From Deinandra increscens subsp. villosa (lineage: Eukaryota; Streptophyta; Magnoliopsida; Asterales; Asteraceae): a stretch of DNA of 64,000 nt. Made by a program: the position numbers and the translations under genes. Positions 54,357 to 64,000 of the stretch are shown here, in pieces. Position 1 is the stretch's first letter; every line of letters starts with the position of its first letter. The DNA is taken from NCBI GenBank assembly GCA_039602395.1, contig JBCNJP010000017.1:18880729-18944728 (forward strand). Direction: 5' to 3'. The notes beneath the pieces were generated by a model. It was not told the origin of the DNA and made no database searches. It worked only from the letters and a program-made list of their open reading frames with translations.

Positions 54357-54856
54357 NNNNNNNNNNNNNNNNNNNNNNNNNNNNNNNNNNNNNNNNNNNN
54401 NNNNNNNNNNNNNNNNNNNNNNNNNNNNNNNNNNNNNNNNNNNNNNNNNNNNNNNNNNNNNNNNNNNNNNNNNNNNNNNNNNNNNNNNNNNNNNNNNNNN
54501 NNNNNNNNNNNNNNNNNNNNNNNNNNNNNNNNNNNNNNNNNNNNNNNNNNNNNNNNNNNNNNNNNNNNNNNNNNNNNNNNNNNNNNNNNNNNNNNNNNNN
54601 NNNNNNNNNNNNNNNNNNNNNNNNNNNNNNNNNNNNNNNNNNNNNNNNNNNNNNNNNNNNNNNNNNNNNNNNNNNNNNNNNNNNNNNNNNNNNNNNNNNN
54701 NNNNNNNNNNNNNNNNNNNNNNNNNNNNNNNNNNNNNNNNNNNNNNNNNNNNNNNNNNNNNNNNNNNNNNNNNNNNNNNNNNNNNNNNNNNNNNNNNNNN
54801 NNNNNNNNNNNNNNNNNNNNNNNNNNNNNNNNNNNNNNNNNNNNNNNNNNNNNNNN
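54357..54856. other. Assembly gap, 500 N
   Basis: Exactly 500 N. It hides the start of the inverted LTR copy and the end of K. Confidence 0.99.
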
Positions 54857-56138
54857 CTGGCATTAACTAAACGTAAAACATATTAAATGTTGTGTGAACA
54901 TTTGTGTGCTTAACTGTGTTGACTGGTTGACTTTAGCAAATTAGGGTTTTGTGTAGCAATCACTAAACGAGCATGCACTTAAGTCTAGACGTTTGATATT
55001 CTTGATTTATTAGTAAATCATAAAGTATAATTTCATGGGACGTCATGTCATTTTATGTAATAATTAAACATTTACTCTTGTATGATATATTTATCTAGAT
55101 CTCAATCATATTTATGACTATATGTAACCTAATGATTTAATTACAAGCTATTATTCATGGTTTTATGGGACTTAAATATATATAAGTTATAAGTCTAAAG
55201 TCTATGATTTTATGAGAATTTAAGAGGAGTAAATATGAGTTATTATATATAGTTAAGTTGTGATTTTATGTGGTTTTAGAAAATAATTATGGAATTATAA
55301 TTCTATGGTTTCATATGGACAAAATAAGGTTTATACATTTTATAAACGTTATACTCCGACATTCCTCGTATATTCGTCGTTTCTTTGCTCCTTCGTTAGC
55401 CTCCGTCAGAGCCGTTAACCCTTTTAGAACTTCAAGGGACTCGTTTGTCATTTCTCAAACATAATTTTATTTAATTAAACCTGGAGGGACTACTATGTGA
55501 TTATCTCAAACTTGCCTTCTCTATTGTAAAATTCTCCAGGGACTAAACGTGCCATAAACTGAAACTTATTTCAAAATGGCATTTACGAGAGAATTGAATC
55601 AGAGGATCGGTTTCGACCGACTCCATTCAACGTCGACTTCGGTTTCTAATTTATAGACCATCAATGGAGAATTCAATGATATAGGTATATATTGGCAATC
55701 ATATGTCCATTCACAGCACCTTTCTCTTCTCACGATCTCTCCCTGTTCTCTCTCGCTCTCGTTTTTCTTTTTTTCAAAGTTTTCCGGTGAACTCAAATAA
55801 TTCCGACCAAACACTGCTCGATTAACCTCCATTTGATCACCATCGTGATTGCCTTTCATCACCGAGCAAGCAGGAGTCCTTTGTTTGGTGAATCGAAGCA
55901 ACGTACGGAGTGGTCGTCAAAGTTTCGGGATTGATTTCGGTGTCAAAAACTCATTTTCTCTCATCTCCGACTCGAGGTAATGAATCCTTAATGCTAGTCG
56001 CATATTTTTACGTGTTTTATTTGAGTTTCGCGGTTTTCCGGCGACCGGAGTTAGGGTTCCGGTCACCGGAGTTCTTGAGGAAGATGATGACATGCAGTCG
56101 TCCCTTGTTAAATAAAATGAAAACCGGTTTAATAAACA

Positions 56139-56212
56139 GACGCCAAACTGGCATGATTGGTAAGGGCACTGGGTTCCTCGCTGGAGGCGCGGGTTCGAGT
56201 CCCGGCCTCACC
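56139..56212 (+). other. tRNA-like module B, inverse copy
   Basis: Reverse copy of 50060-50133, same length, with A-box and B-box kept. Confidence 0.6.
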
Positions 56213-56291
56213 ATTCTTTTTCCTTATTTATTTGAAACCGGTTTCTGGGCACAGTTTGAATACAAAACCATTTCCGACTGAAATATTAACA

Positions 56292-56366
56292 CACTGGGAC
56301 GCTGGCCGGATGGTTAGGCTGCTGCTGTTCGTCCGGGAGGTCACGGGTTCGAACCCAGTGACCTCC
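56292..56366 (+). other. tRNA-like module A, inverse copy
   Basis: Reverse copy of 49906-49980, same length, with the long B-box hairpin kept. Confidence 0.6.
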
Positions 56367-56760
56367 ATAATCTTTATTTTTGTGTTTTTTTGTGTTATTT
56401 TGTGTTGTTTGAGCATGTGCTTACTAGATTTGGTACCAAAAATTGTTCCTCCTCATATCCTAGCCCCGTGAAAGCATAATTGAAACCATTAAACCCTCAT
56501 AAAACATATTTTAAGTTGCAAAAGGTGTTTAAAATTAAAATATATATTTCCAACGTCTATATATATATATATATATATTGATGTAAACATTCTAGTTTTA
56601 CAAAGAGGTAAAAATATATATCTTGAGTAATGTAATATATATAAACTTATGCCGTTAAATTTCTATTGAAATAACCGGATATTTTATAATAACCTTTTTA
56701 CTAATATATATTGTCATCGCAAAATTCGTTATCAACACTTCTTGAACGTTTAGTAAATAC

Positions 56761-56800
<40 letters not shown>

Positions 56801-57947
56801 TATATATATAGATTTATTTATTTAGTGAATCTTTGAACTTGGAAAATATATAATATTAATATATATTGTATTCTCTCGTACTATTTCGATAATCGCCCGG
56901 ATTTGGCACACGTGCCATCCTCGACTCGTTTTGGATTCCACGATCTGTCACTTTTGTCATTTTGATTTGACTTGATAGTTTATAAAACACACACTTATAC
57001 TTGAATGCTCGTTAGGTGATTGATTGCTTGCACAAGACTCGTTTTTTTGCTATTTGAATTAACTGTTTGTCTGGAAATTTTGCCGAGCAACCTAAGGTGA
57101 GTTTCACGGCCCCATTTTACTTATTTTATTCCTGTTGGGGGAGATTAACATGCAAACACTTGAACTGTTAGATATATATCACCTGAATGATAGTGGCACA
57201 CTTAATATAAAGCCCTCACTTTATAGTTACTGTCAATGTGACATCAGCGGGAACTTATTTAGTAGATCTACTGGGTTTGACAACCCCACCCGGGTCAGTC
57301 GCTCTGGCACGATTGGATATCGAACGGGTGTTATAAACTTCTTAGTCTTAACGAGGCACAATTGAACTTGTCGAGCTTCAGTAACTGGATAGCTAGTTGA
57401 TCTAGTCAAACGTGCACTGATTTCTTGAAAATAGTCTAGCTAACTATTGATATATTATCTGGATTTTACTGAACTGTTAAACTGATGAACTGATTAAACC
57501 TGTGAACTCACCAACCTTTGTGTTGACACTTTAGCATGTTATATCTCAGGTCGCTAAACTGGATTATCTGCCACGAGCTAGGATGCACCACATAAGGATT
57601 ACAATTACTATGCATGCATCATAGACTTATTATTTATCAAACTTATAAATTTTTGGTTTGCGCATGTTTTGGCGCTTGAATAATTATTACAACTTTGTTG
57701 ATTTACGCTTCCGCATTTAATAACCGCATTTACTCTGGTTTTCTTTTACATTGCATATAGACTGTTCGTATGGCTAATGTATTCGATCCTGGTTTGTCAC
57801 GCTCCCTGCGGCGCGTTGTCGCGCGTGGAATTTTTGGGGGTGTGACAGTCATACTTGCATACATCACTACATGCTCATTCTAACCAATTCATTACTATAC
57901 GTAACATTTTATATATTATCATCATTACTTGGAAACTTTGTCGCAGC

Positions 57948-58187
57948 ATGGCTTCCCGTGGACCTATCGACTTATCGTCCGATTCGGAGACAGAGACCTA
58001 CATCGATCTAGAGCAACCGGTGTCGCCAGTCACGACCGTGGCCCCGTCATCTCCCCGCTCACCTACCAGCGTACTGGAGGATCCCTACGATGCAGACTCG
58101 GATCCTGAGGAAGACTCTGCATCCGACGAGGATCCGAAGGAAGATGCGTCATTCACCGTCGACATTTCCGAGGCCGACCCTGCTTAG
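57948..58187 (+). pseudogene. Acidic serine-rich ORF, probable retroelement leader/gag fragment
   Basis: 79 aa from the ATG at 57948, which follows TGTCGCAGC, a splice-acceptor-like context. It starts MASRGPIDLSSDSETETYID and is rich in P/S and D/E (DADSDPEEDSASDEDPKEDA). No catalytic motif. I associate this type of start with ORFs ahead of gag in gypsy elements of composite plants, from memory only. It ends in TAG where an unrelated fragment begins (58195), so it is probably truncated. It is the sequence into which the inverted LTR was inserted, or its old internal region. Confidence 0.4.
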
Positions 58188-58640
58188 GACGGAGACTCAC
58201 AAAGTTGCTAAGCTTGATAATCTACAATTGCAGACATTTGAAACTCACAAAGTTGCTAAAAGGTTGATAGCTACAGAAAAGGAGTTGGCGGAAGCACAAC
58301 AGAAGATTTCTGATTTGAAGATCCAAGTGATTGATGCAAATCGTCTTCTAAACAATGTCACCAATTTACAATCTTTTTAGCAAAAGACGAAAATTTTGAA
58401 AGAATATTTGACAAGAGTCACAAGACTGTGACACCCCCAGGAAGTCTCAAAGAAGCTTTCAATGAGGTAAAGGGGAAGGTAGAAGAATGTGATTATTCAA
58501 TGAATCTGATTTGAAATGAAATTGCAATACAGAATCAGACTCTATATTTGGTATGAGAAAGATCACTATCTGGGATCATATTGGTCTAAACGCACTGAAC
58601 TACACTTCAATTTCAACTAATTGAAGCAAACAAGTTATGT
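58188..58640 (+). pseudogene. Broken coiled-coil ORF, retroelement-like
   Basis: One frame to 58380 reads a heptad-like helix (RLIATEKELAEAQQKISDLK). A shifted frame continues with NFERIFDKSHKTVTPPGSLK and EAFNEVKGKVEECDYSMN, then meets several TGA stops. ACTCACAAAGTTGCTA is duplicated 48 bp apart (58195, 58243). The style resembles the coiled-coil part of copia-type gag regions, but I cannot name the family. Frameshift and stops make it non-functional. Confidence 0.35.
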
Positions 58641-58884
58641 TAATTGCTGATATAATTTGTCCATCTTAAACTCAGGCAGAATCATACTCATAACATCTGG
58701 ATATGTTAAGGTATTGATTATATTTGCTTTGACCAGTGTATCCCACATTATCAGTGTATCCCACACTATCAGACATATTCAGACATTTTTCTTTTTCTTG
58801 TATGACTACACTTGTAATTATCACATAGTGATTTTATCCATGATATTGTCAACTATGTTCCATGCAAATAGAGATAAGAACGTT
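58641..58884. other. AT-rich, nothing recognised
   Basis: A short duplication AGTGTATCCCACA(T/C)TATCAG near 58735-58770 only. Confidence 0.4.
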
Positions 58885-59125
58885 AAATCGTCTACCCTAA
58901 GGTCGATCTTTTGATACGCAGATAAGGCCTCAGATTTAACAAAATAAGAAAGATAAAACAAGTTGAAATTGTATAATTCAACAACAATCAGGTCGGTCTT
59001 GTGGACACGCAGAGAAAGTCCGATGAATTATACGAAACACCAAAGATAATAAAGCAGAACCTCAAACGAACAACAATCAGGTCGGCCTTGTGAGCACACA
59101 GAGAAAGTCCGATCATTTGAGAAAA
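58885..59125. repeat. Three degenerate units of about 90 bp
   Basis: CAACAATCAGGTCGG followed by CTTGTG, a CRCAGAGAAAGTCCGAT motif and an AT-rich spacer occurs at 58982 and 59071, with a weaker unit near 58893. No function recognised. Confidence 0.6.
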
Positions 59126-59644
59126 TAAAGAAAATTAAACAAGTTTAAATTTTTGCAAAATGAACACGTGTATACACAATGACTTCTCATTTTCTTTTCC
59201 ACACTTATTTTTTTCTATTTGTCATGAAATAAGCTTCAAGATGTTACCCACAATGTCAAACAAAGTATTTAGTGTATATCACATCTGAATACTTTCTGAT
59301 TTACCGATCCTACCAAGCACATAAAAAAATGATCTCATGGCTTTTTCATCTACTCTATCCACGAGTCAGATACGTAAGCCAATGTACCATCATTTCCCAA
59401 TGATCAATTTCTTAAAATTTTATATATTTTGAATGTATTCACCTTCAGCATATTTTGCATATGTCCCATAACATGTCATTTCTCCCCCTTACTTGCAATT
59501 CTCCTCCTTAAAATGCAAAACTCTATTTTTGAAATTTTCATTTTATATAAACAGAACACTATTTTTGGTATTTTTTTTCATTTTTCTCCCCGTAGACGAC
59601 AAACGAAAAGTAAAGAAAGAAAATTGTTTAATCGACACGGATAC
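59126..59644. other. AT-rich, nothing recognised
   Basis: Short ORFs only. It lies directly left of the L LTR. Confidence 0.4.
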
Positions 59645-61267
59645 TGAATGTGCTCGGAACGACACTAAAAACACTAATAAAATAGACCTAAACCTAGACC
59701 TAAGACACACCTAATTTTACCGAAATAACCTAAACCGAACCGAACCCTAAGGCAGTGAACCTGTCGGATTGTAGTAAAGCTAAGGAAGACCGGGAATATC
59801 GAACCCCAAGGACACTCTAAAGACAAAGACTTAACCTAGACCTAGAAAATGGAAATACTGAGTAATTTGGGTTTTAATTTAAGATTTGAGAATTTAATAA
59901 CTAACGCAAATAACAAACGGACAGCAGGAAACCTAAGAACAACCTTTAGAACAGAGAAAGATACCACCTAGACTCAGAATCCTAATCACTAATGCCAACT
60001 TCAATCGGTTATGACTAATCTGATGGTGGCTAGTTCACCTTTCAAGTACTTCCTAGCATGCAATCCTAACGCTCGAACAGGAGTTCACCTTTCGGGTACA
60101 TCCAACCTCAACTAGACCTAACCACCCTCGAAACAATCTAAGGCACCTTAAGCTAGCTGGAGCTACCATGAATTACTATGAATGACAAGAATTAGCAAGC
60201 TACCTAATTTCCTAGGGCACCCCTCTTCCGATGGCGATGTGATCCTATTCCACTAAGCAACCCAACTAACCTACCTAACTATCACCTTCCGGCTTGTCTA
60301 CTTAGGGTAGCAAATTCCAATCAAAAAGATAATTATTAACTAACACAATAGTTCAAGACGTCTCCTAAACCACCCTATCGCAACCAACCCTAAAGCTAGC
60401 TACTTTAGACAATTCACCTAGACCGAAAGACATTCGAAGGCAAAAAGTGTATCAACCAACAACTATAAATCCAATCAACAATTCACATATGCATTCAATC
60501 ATAGCAACCATGGAGTTTAATAGGAAAGTACATCAATCAGTTAGTCATAAAACCGAACAAAGTAATCAAAAGATCAAAATCATCAATACGAGTCTAGGTG
60601 GCTCAAAGAGTTTAGCCAACAATCATGTCAAGTACAGAAAACATAATAAAAATCATAACTTTAAGCCCTAACATGATAAAATCTAGAAATCGAAAGAGAT
60701 TAGATGAACCCGTTATTGATTTGGTGATGAAGATTGGATCCACCCTTGAATTCCCCTTGATTGCTAGTCTCCTCTGCTCTAGAAATCGCCTGTGGATCGC
60801 TCTCTGCCGTCTGCAAGTCGTGTTTTTTTTTATACAAACCCTAAACTTGATTTTATACGAAATTTCCTTTTTCTGCGGGTTTTGGACCTCCAAGCGTATC
60901 GCTTGGAGGTGTATTACGGCTAGGCGATACGCCTAGAGCTGATGTCGCGACAAAACAGTCGGTCAAACCGACTTAAGACCCTCGTTGACTTCCCTTTTCC
61001 GCGCGTATCGCCTAAGAATCATCAGGTCCCAGGCGATACGCCTGGGACAGCTTGTTCTGCACTTCTCTCTTTCTTTTCTTGTTCTCTTCTCGCTTTCTCT
61101 CGTGGCCTCGGGAATTTACTAACACCTGAAAAACTTGTAAAACCATAAATAAAAGACTCCAAGACTAAACTTAACTTAAAACAATTAAAACAAACACAAA
61201 CCGACTCAATTAGACTCAAATACGTAACAAAAGACTCAGGAAAACCAGATGTGTTTGCAACACATCA
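59645..61267 (-). repeat. L 3' LTR
   Basis: 1623 bp. Well conserved with the E2 LTR over its first 250 bp, much less beyond. Confidence 0.85.
60886..61048. promoter_or_regulatory. Cluster of GCG(ATA)CGC hairpins in L U3
   Basis: Perfect hairpins ACCTCCAAGCG-TAT-CGCTTGGAGGT (60886-60910), CTAGGCG-ATA-CGCCTAG (60920-60936) and GTCCCAGGCG-ATA-CGCCTGGGAC (61026-61048), plus a half-kept copy near 61002-61013. Located about 220-380 nt from the LTR start in element orientation, the same place as the E1 cluster. Confidence 0.7.
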
Positions 61268-61305
61268 AATATCCCCACCCTGACTCTTTTTTCGTCCTCG
61301 AAAAA
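61268..61305 (-). promoter_or_regulatory. L polypurine tract with stem-loop
   Basis: Minus strand: TTTTTCG-AGGA-CGAAAAA (61288-61305), then AGAGT, then CAGGGTGGGGATATT at the LTR. Confidence 0.75.
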
Positions 61306-62379
61306 TACTGCAATGGAACCACAACCAGGAAATTGACTCTAAGCATTTATCATTTACATTTAACAAACCTCCATACAATTCCACATTCCATAACGTACTA
61401 ACACACTAACTACAATTGCCGATATTTCTATCCGACTAAACCCAACCACCAACCTTTTCTTTCGCCCCCATGTGTTTATGAAATTACCAGATATAAATTT
61501 CAGCTGCCTATGGATCCCACTAAAGAAAGCTTTACTTCAACCTATTACCGAATCATATTCAGTCAAAGCAAAGGGTAATAATGATTTACATTTATATATT
61601 TTCTCCAACCCCCCCTTAAACCAGATACTAGGATGTCCAAAGAATGACTCATTATTTATATGCAAATTCTTGAGCATTTATTCTCCAAACTAACATTTTT
61701 TCTTTTTTTCTTCTTTCTATTTTTTTCTTTTCTCATTTTTTTTTTTTTGTAATTGGTTACTTTTACCTAAAATTACCAACGGACATCACCAGAGGCATTT
61801 TTTCACAAGGTCTTACCCCCGAAATCATACGTGAGTATTTTGCCCGCGAGATCCAGAACATCATCAGAGGCACTTACCACGGGAACTATCCTTAGTTTGT
61901 ACATGAGTATTCTGCCCCTTCACTCTAATTCATTAACCAGATTATTAACTACATGCTCATTAGAAATTCTAAGGACATAGGAGTATCTAGCCTAAAGCGG
62001 TCTCTTTCCTCATAATCATCAGATTCAGAATCCCTATCACTCCTAAAATGGGAACCCACTAGCAGACTGATTAGCATATTTATACAACAATAAACACATA
62101 GGCAATTTAAGCTACTCCTAGGTCAGCTGGGCCTACCAACACATCATAGACTAGTAATGTTTTCCATTCAACCATACTTATCCACATTTCCCAATAATTC
62201 ATTAATTAGCATTTAAGCACAAAAATAGACAATCAATTCCCAGTTTTACCTATCATTTTCCATTTACTTGCAGCCAGAATCTCGGACATTTTTGAACAAT
62301 TTTTTTCAATTTTTTTTTCAATTTTTCAAAATTTTTTAAAAACTCAATAAACAAAAGACTCAATACGAAAGTATCCCAT
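61306..62379 (-). other. L 3' non-coding block, conserved with E2
   Basis: Matches 27581-28670 closely, including both TGAGTATTNTGCCC motifs. Non-coding. Confidence 0.7.
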
Positions 62380-62413
62380 CCCCACACTTGAATCACACAT
62401 TGCCCTCAATGTG
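62380..62413 (-). promoter_or_regulatory. L internal polypurine-like site with stem-loop
   Basis: Hairpin CACATTG-AGGG-CAATGTG (62396-62413) followed by AAGTGTGGGGATG in element orientation, as at 28671-28704. Confidence 0.7.
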
Positions 62414-62991
62414 GAAGGGAACAAAAATAAAGCAGAAATAAAAATAATAAACACACCAAAAATAAAAATAAATAAATTAAAACTAGTTGAAACGTGTTCA
62501 CCTGAAACTCCAGAGACTCAGCACATCGACCGCAAACGAACCACCGCAAATCCGGTAAACTAAAATAATAAAAATTGTGAATTAAAATTTTTTCTGACTT
62601 ACCTCCTCCAGGCGTATCGCCTACAACCATGCATCTCCCAGGCGATACGCCTGGAACTGCAAACAACCGGCCCGCATGAGACTTCCACGCGTATCGCCTA
62701 CAACCTACCAACCTCCAGGCGATACGCTTGGAACGTGATTTCCAGGGAATTTTTGGAATTTGACCCCAAAAATTTTCTATCTCCTTTTCTCCACAGCAAG
62801 TCCTATAGTCGAAATCTCAGTCCAAATCTGCAAATTTTGACCTGCACATCTCATATTCCTCAAAGCTCGAATCTCCAAAGTAACCTGCAAACACAAAAAC
62901 ACAAAAACAAAAGACGCAACATGCACGAAAACGAAAAATTGCAGAAATTGAAAAACACAAATACAAAATGTACAAACCGGGCACTCATCAC
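62414..62991 (-). other. L segment between ORF and internal polypurine site
   Basis: Non-coding. It holds four more GCGTATCGC/GCGATACGC motifs (62610-62735), one a perfect hairpin CCAGGCG-ATA-CGCCTGG at 62638-62654. Confidence 0.6.
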
Positions 62992-64000
62992 TTAGCTCAA
63001 ATCAAAGACGCAACCTCCCAAAACATCCGGAGGCTTAGACTTCACATCTCTGACTACCAAACTACCGGTTTCCACCCGGTTTCTATCCGAACAACCTCTA
63101 GCTAACTTTCTACCCCATAAAGCAACTAACTTTACTTCTCTCAACAACATCCTAACCTTCCAACGCTTGTACCTACCCGAGAAAAATCGACATTCACTAA
63201 GAAAACTCAATTCCGGGTCATGGGTAGCAACCATCACATCTAACCTCCCCACACTTGAACTAAGCATAATCCTATCATCCAAAATACCTAAATCCCTAAG
63301 TGTGGCTCTTCTAACTACCTCGTCAACTATCAACTCACTCTCCACATTCACCAACTCCACGGGTTCTCCTAACGGGTCAAAATGATCACTCTTATCAACT
63401 AAAATCTCTAACCCTCCTAGATTTTCCCCACACTTATTCTCTATCACAACTTCATCCTCAACTACCTCACCTACCTTCTCAACTACCTCACCGGGTTCTC
63501 CTAATGGGTCAAAAATTCCATTTTTATCAACTAACTCAACTAACCCCCCGGTGTCCTCCCCACACTCATCCTCTTCAAACTCATCATCATCCAACCGATT
63601 TCCGACAACCACAAAATCTATGAAGGACATAAAAGTACCTATTAAACAAACCGATTCGGTGCCCCTATCCTCACGTCTACCCACTTCAAACACAACACTC
63701 TCATGGTCAACCCTCAAAGTAATCGTGCCCGCAAAAACATCAACTAGCGCCCGGGCGGTCCTAAGGAAAGGCCTACCTAAAATCAAAGGGTAACTAGCAT
63801 CATATGCACTGTCAACTACCACAAAGTCTATAGGGAACAAAAATTTATCAATTTGAACAAGCACATTTTTCCACTATTCCTTTGGGTCTAACAATCGACC
63901 TATCTGCTAAAGAAATCGTCATCCTAGTCGGCTCTAACTCACCTAATCCTAGGTGCATGAAAATAGAATATGGCATAACATTAATAGATGCACCTAGATC
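62992..64000 (-). pseudogene. L protease and C-terminal domain (partial, one frameshift)
   Basis: From the window edge the frame starts in the protease active site (DLGASINVMPYSIF). A one-base excess in the A-run at 63866-63870 shifts it, after which LVQIDKFLFPIDFVVVD and the flap-side segment YPLILGRPFLRTARALVD follow in the new frame. Then comes an acidic region with two repeat-like blocks (FDPLGEPGEVVEKVGEVVED and FDPLGEPVELVNVESELIVD), then the C-terminal domain shared with E2: DPELSF, the GRYKRWKVRMLL segment and VRDVKSKPPDVLGG. The protease would process its Gag. The domain after it has no known match. No RT follows before the stop at 62992. Confidence 0.75.

Larger units (their letters stand above)
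54857..57847 (+). repeat. Second G-family LTR in inverse orientation (arm 2)
   Basis: Matches 48427-51414 reversed over about 2.99 kb, with about ten substitutions noticed plus (AT)n length changes. It starts inside the gap (about 31 bp of the LTR end not seen) and ends GGGTGTGACA at 57847, followed by GTCAT. No primer site follows, so it is a 3' LTR or solo LTR of a plus-strand copy. It carries the tRNA-like modules at 56139-56212 and 56292-56366. Confidence 0.88.
59645..64000 (-). mobile_element. L: Athila-related element of the E2 type, cut by the window end
   Basis: The 3' LTR (59645-61267) starts TGAATGTGCTCGG and ends TTGCAACACATCA, clearly related to the E2 LTR. The polypurine module, a conserved non-coding block and a second polypurine-like module follow, as in E2. 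The coding part (62992-64000) contains a protease and the same C-terminal domain as E2, and stops 1.7 kb from the LTR with no RT or integrase between. It is therefore non-autonomous as seen. The 5' half lies outside the window. Confidence 0.82.

Noticed and set aside
48427..57847. Assembly-generated mirror of one LTR
   Set aside because: Scattered substitutions and different (AT)n lengths between arms show two distinct copies; not fully excluded because of the gap.

Overview
This window is repeat-dense plant nuclear DNA with no intact host gene. Plant origin is shown by Athila-type and chromovirus-like Ty3/gypsy elements, Ty1/copia-type elements primed by initiator tRNA-Met, a CACTA-type transposon end, tRNA-derived SINEs, and an exon fragment resembling the plastid gamma-tocopherol methyltransferase family. 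A eudicot, perhaps Asteraceae, is my best guess; that is inference from protein style, not a search. Three 500-N gaps (8669-9168, 37119-37618, 54357-54856) are scaffolding gaps of arbitrary size.

Layout. 1-8668 is a satellite with three nested periods: subunits of 85-106 bp, a seven-subunit repeat of 666 bp, and a 1996-bp super-repeat. 9169-9963 is the 3' end of a CACTA-like transposon. 9964-11870 is a mosaic of isolated exon-like gene fragments. 11871-14367 holds small repeats: a SINE-like piece, a possible Helitron, a tandem duplication, a second SINE-like piece and a MITE.

14368-35924 is a broken Athila-type element (E1, minus strand). A copia-type non-coding element (E3) is inserted in its gag, with three LTRs and two internal regions. 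An Athila-related non-autonomous element (E2) is inserted in E3, and a SINE in an E2 LTR: four nested levels. 37619-51445 is a chromovirus-like gypsy element (G, minus strand, 3-kb LTR) interrupted by a very young gag-only copia element (H, 39427-47492). 51446-54356 is part of a relative of G (K). 54857-57847 is a second copy of the G LTR in opposite orientation. 57848-59644 holds fragments of other retroelements. 59645-64000 is the left part of another Athila-related element (L) of the E2 type that also carries a protease.

The elements fall into interacting classes. E2, H and E3 lack polymerase and must be copied in trans by autonomous relatives. E1, E2 and L share a tRNA-Asp primer site and/or the same polypurine tract, so E1-like elements are plausible helpers for E2 and L. 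H and E3 carry initiator-Met primer sites. The most interesting non-coding signals are a stem-loop plus polypurine module found five times with unrelated stems, a 19-nt loop held by three different stems in the H leader, 26-bp palindromes centred on the TATA box in two unrelated LTR families, palindrome clusters in U3 of E1 and L, a spliceable intron in the G gag, and paired tRNA-like modules in the G LTR.
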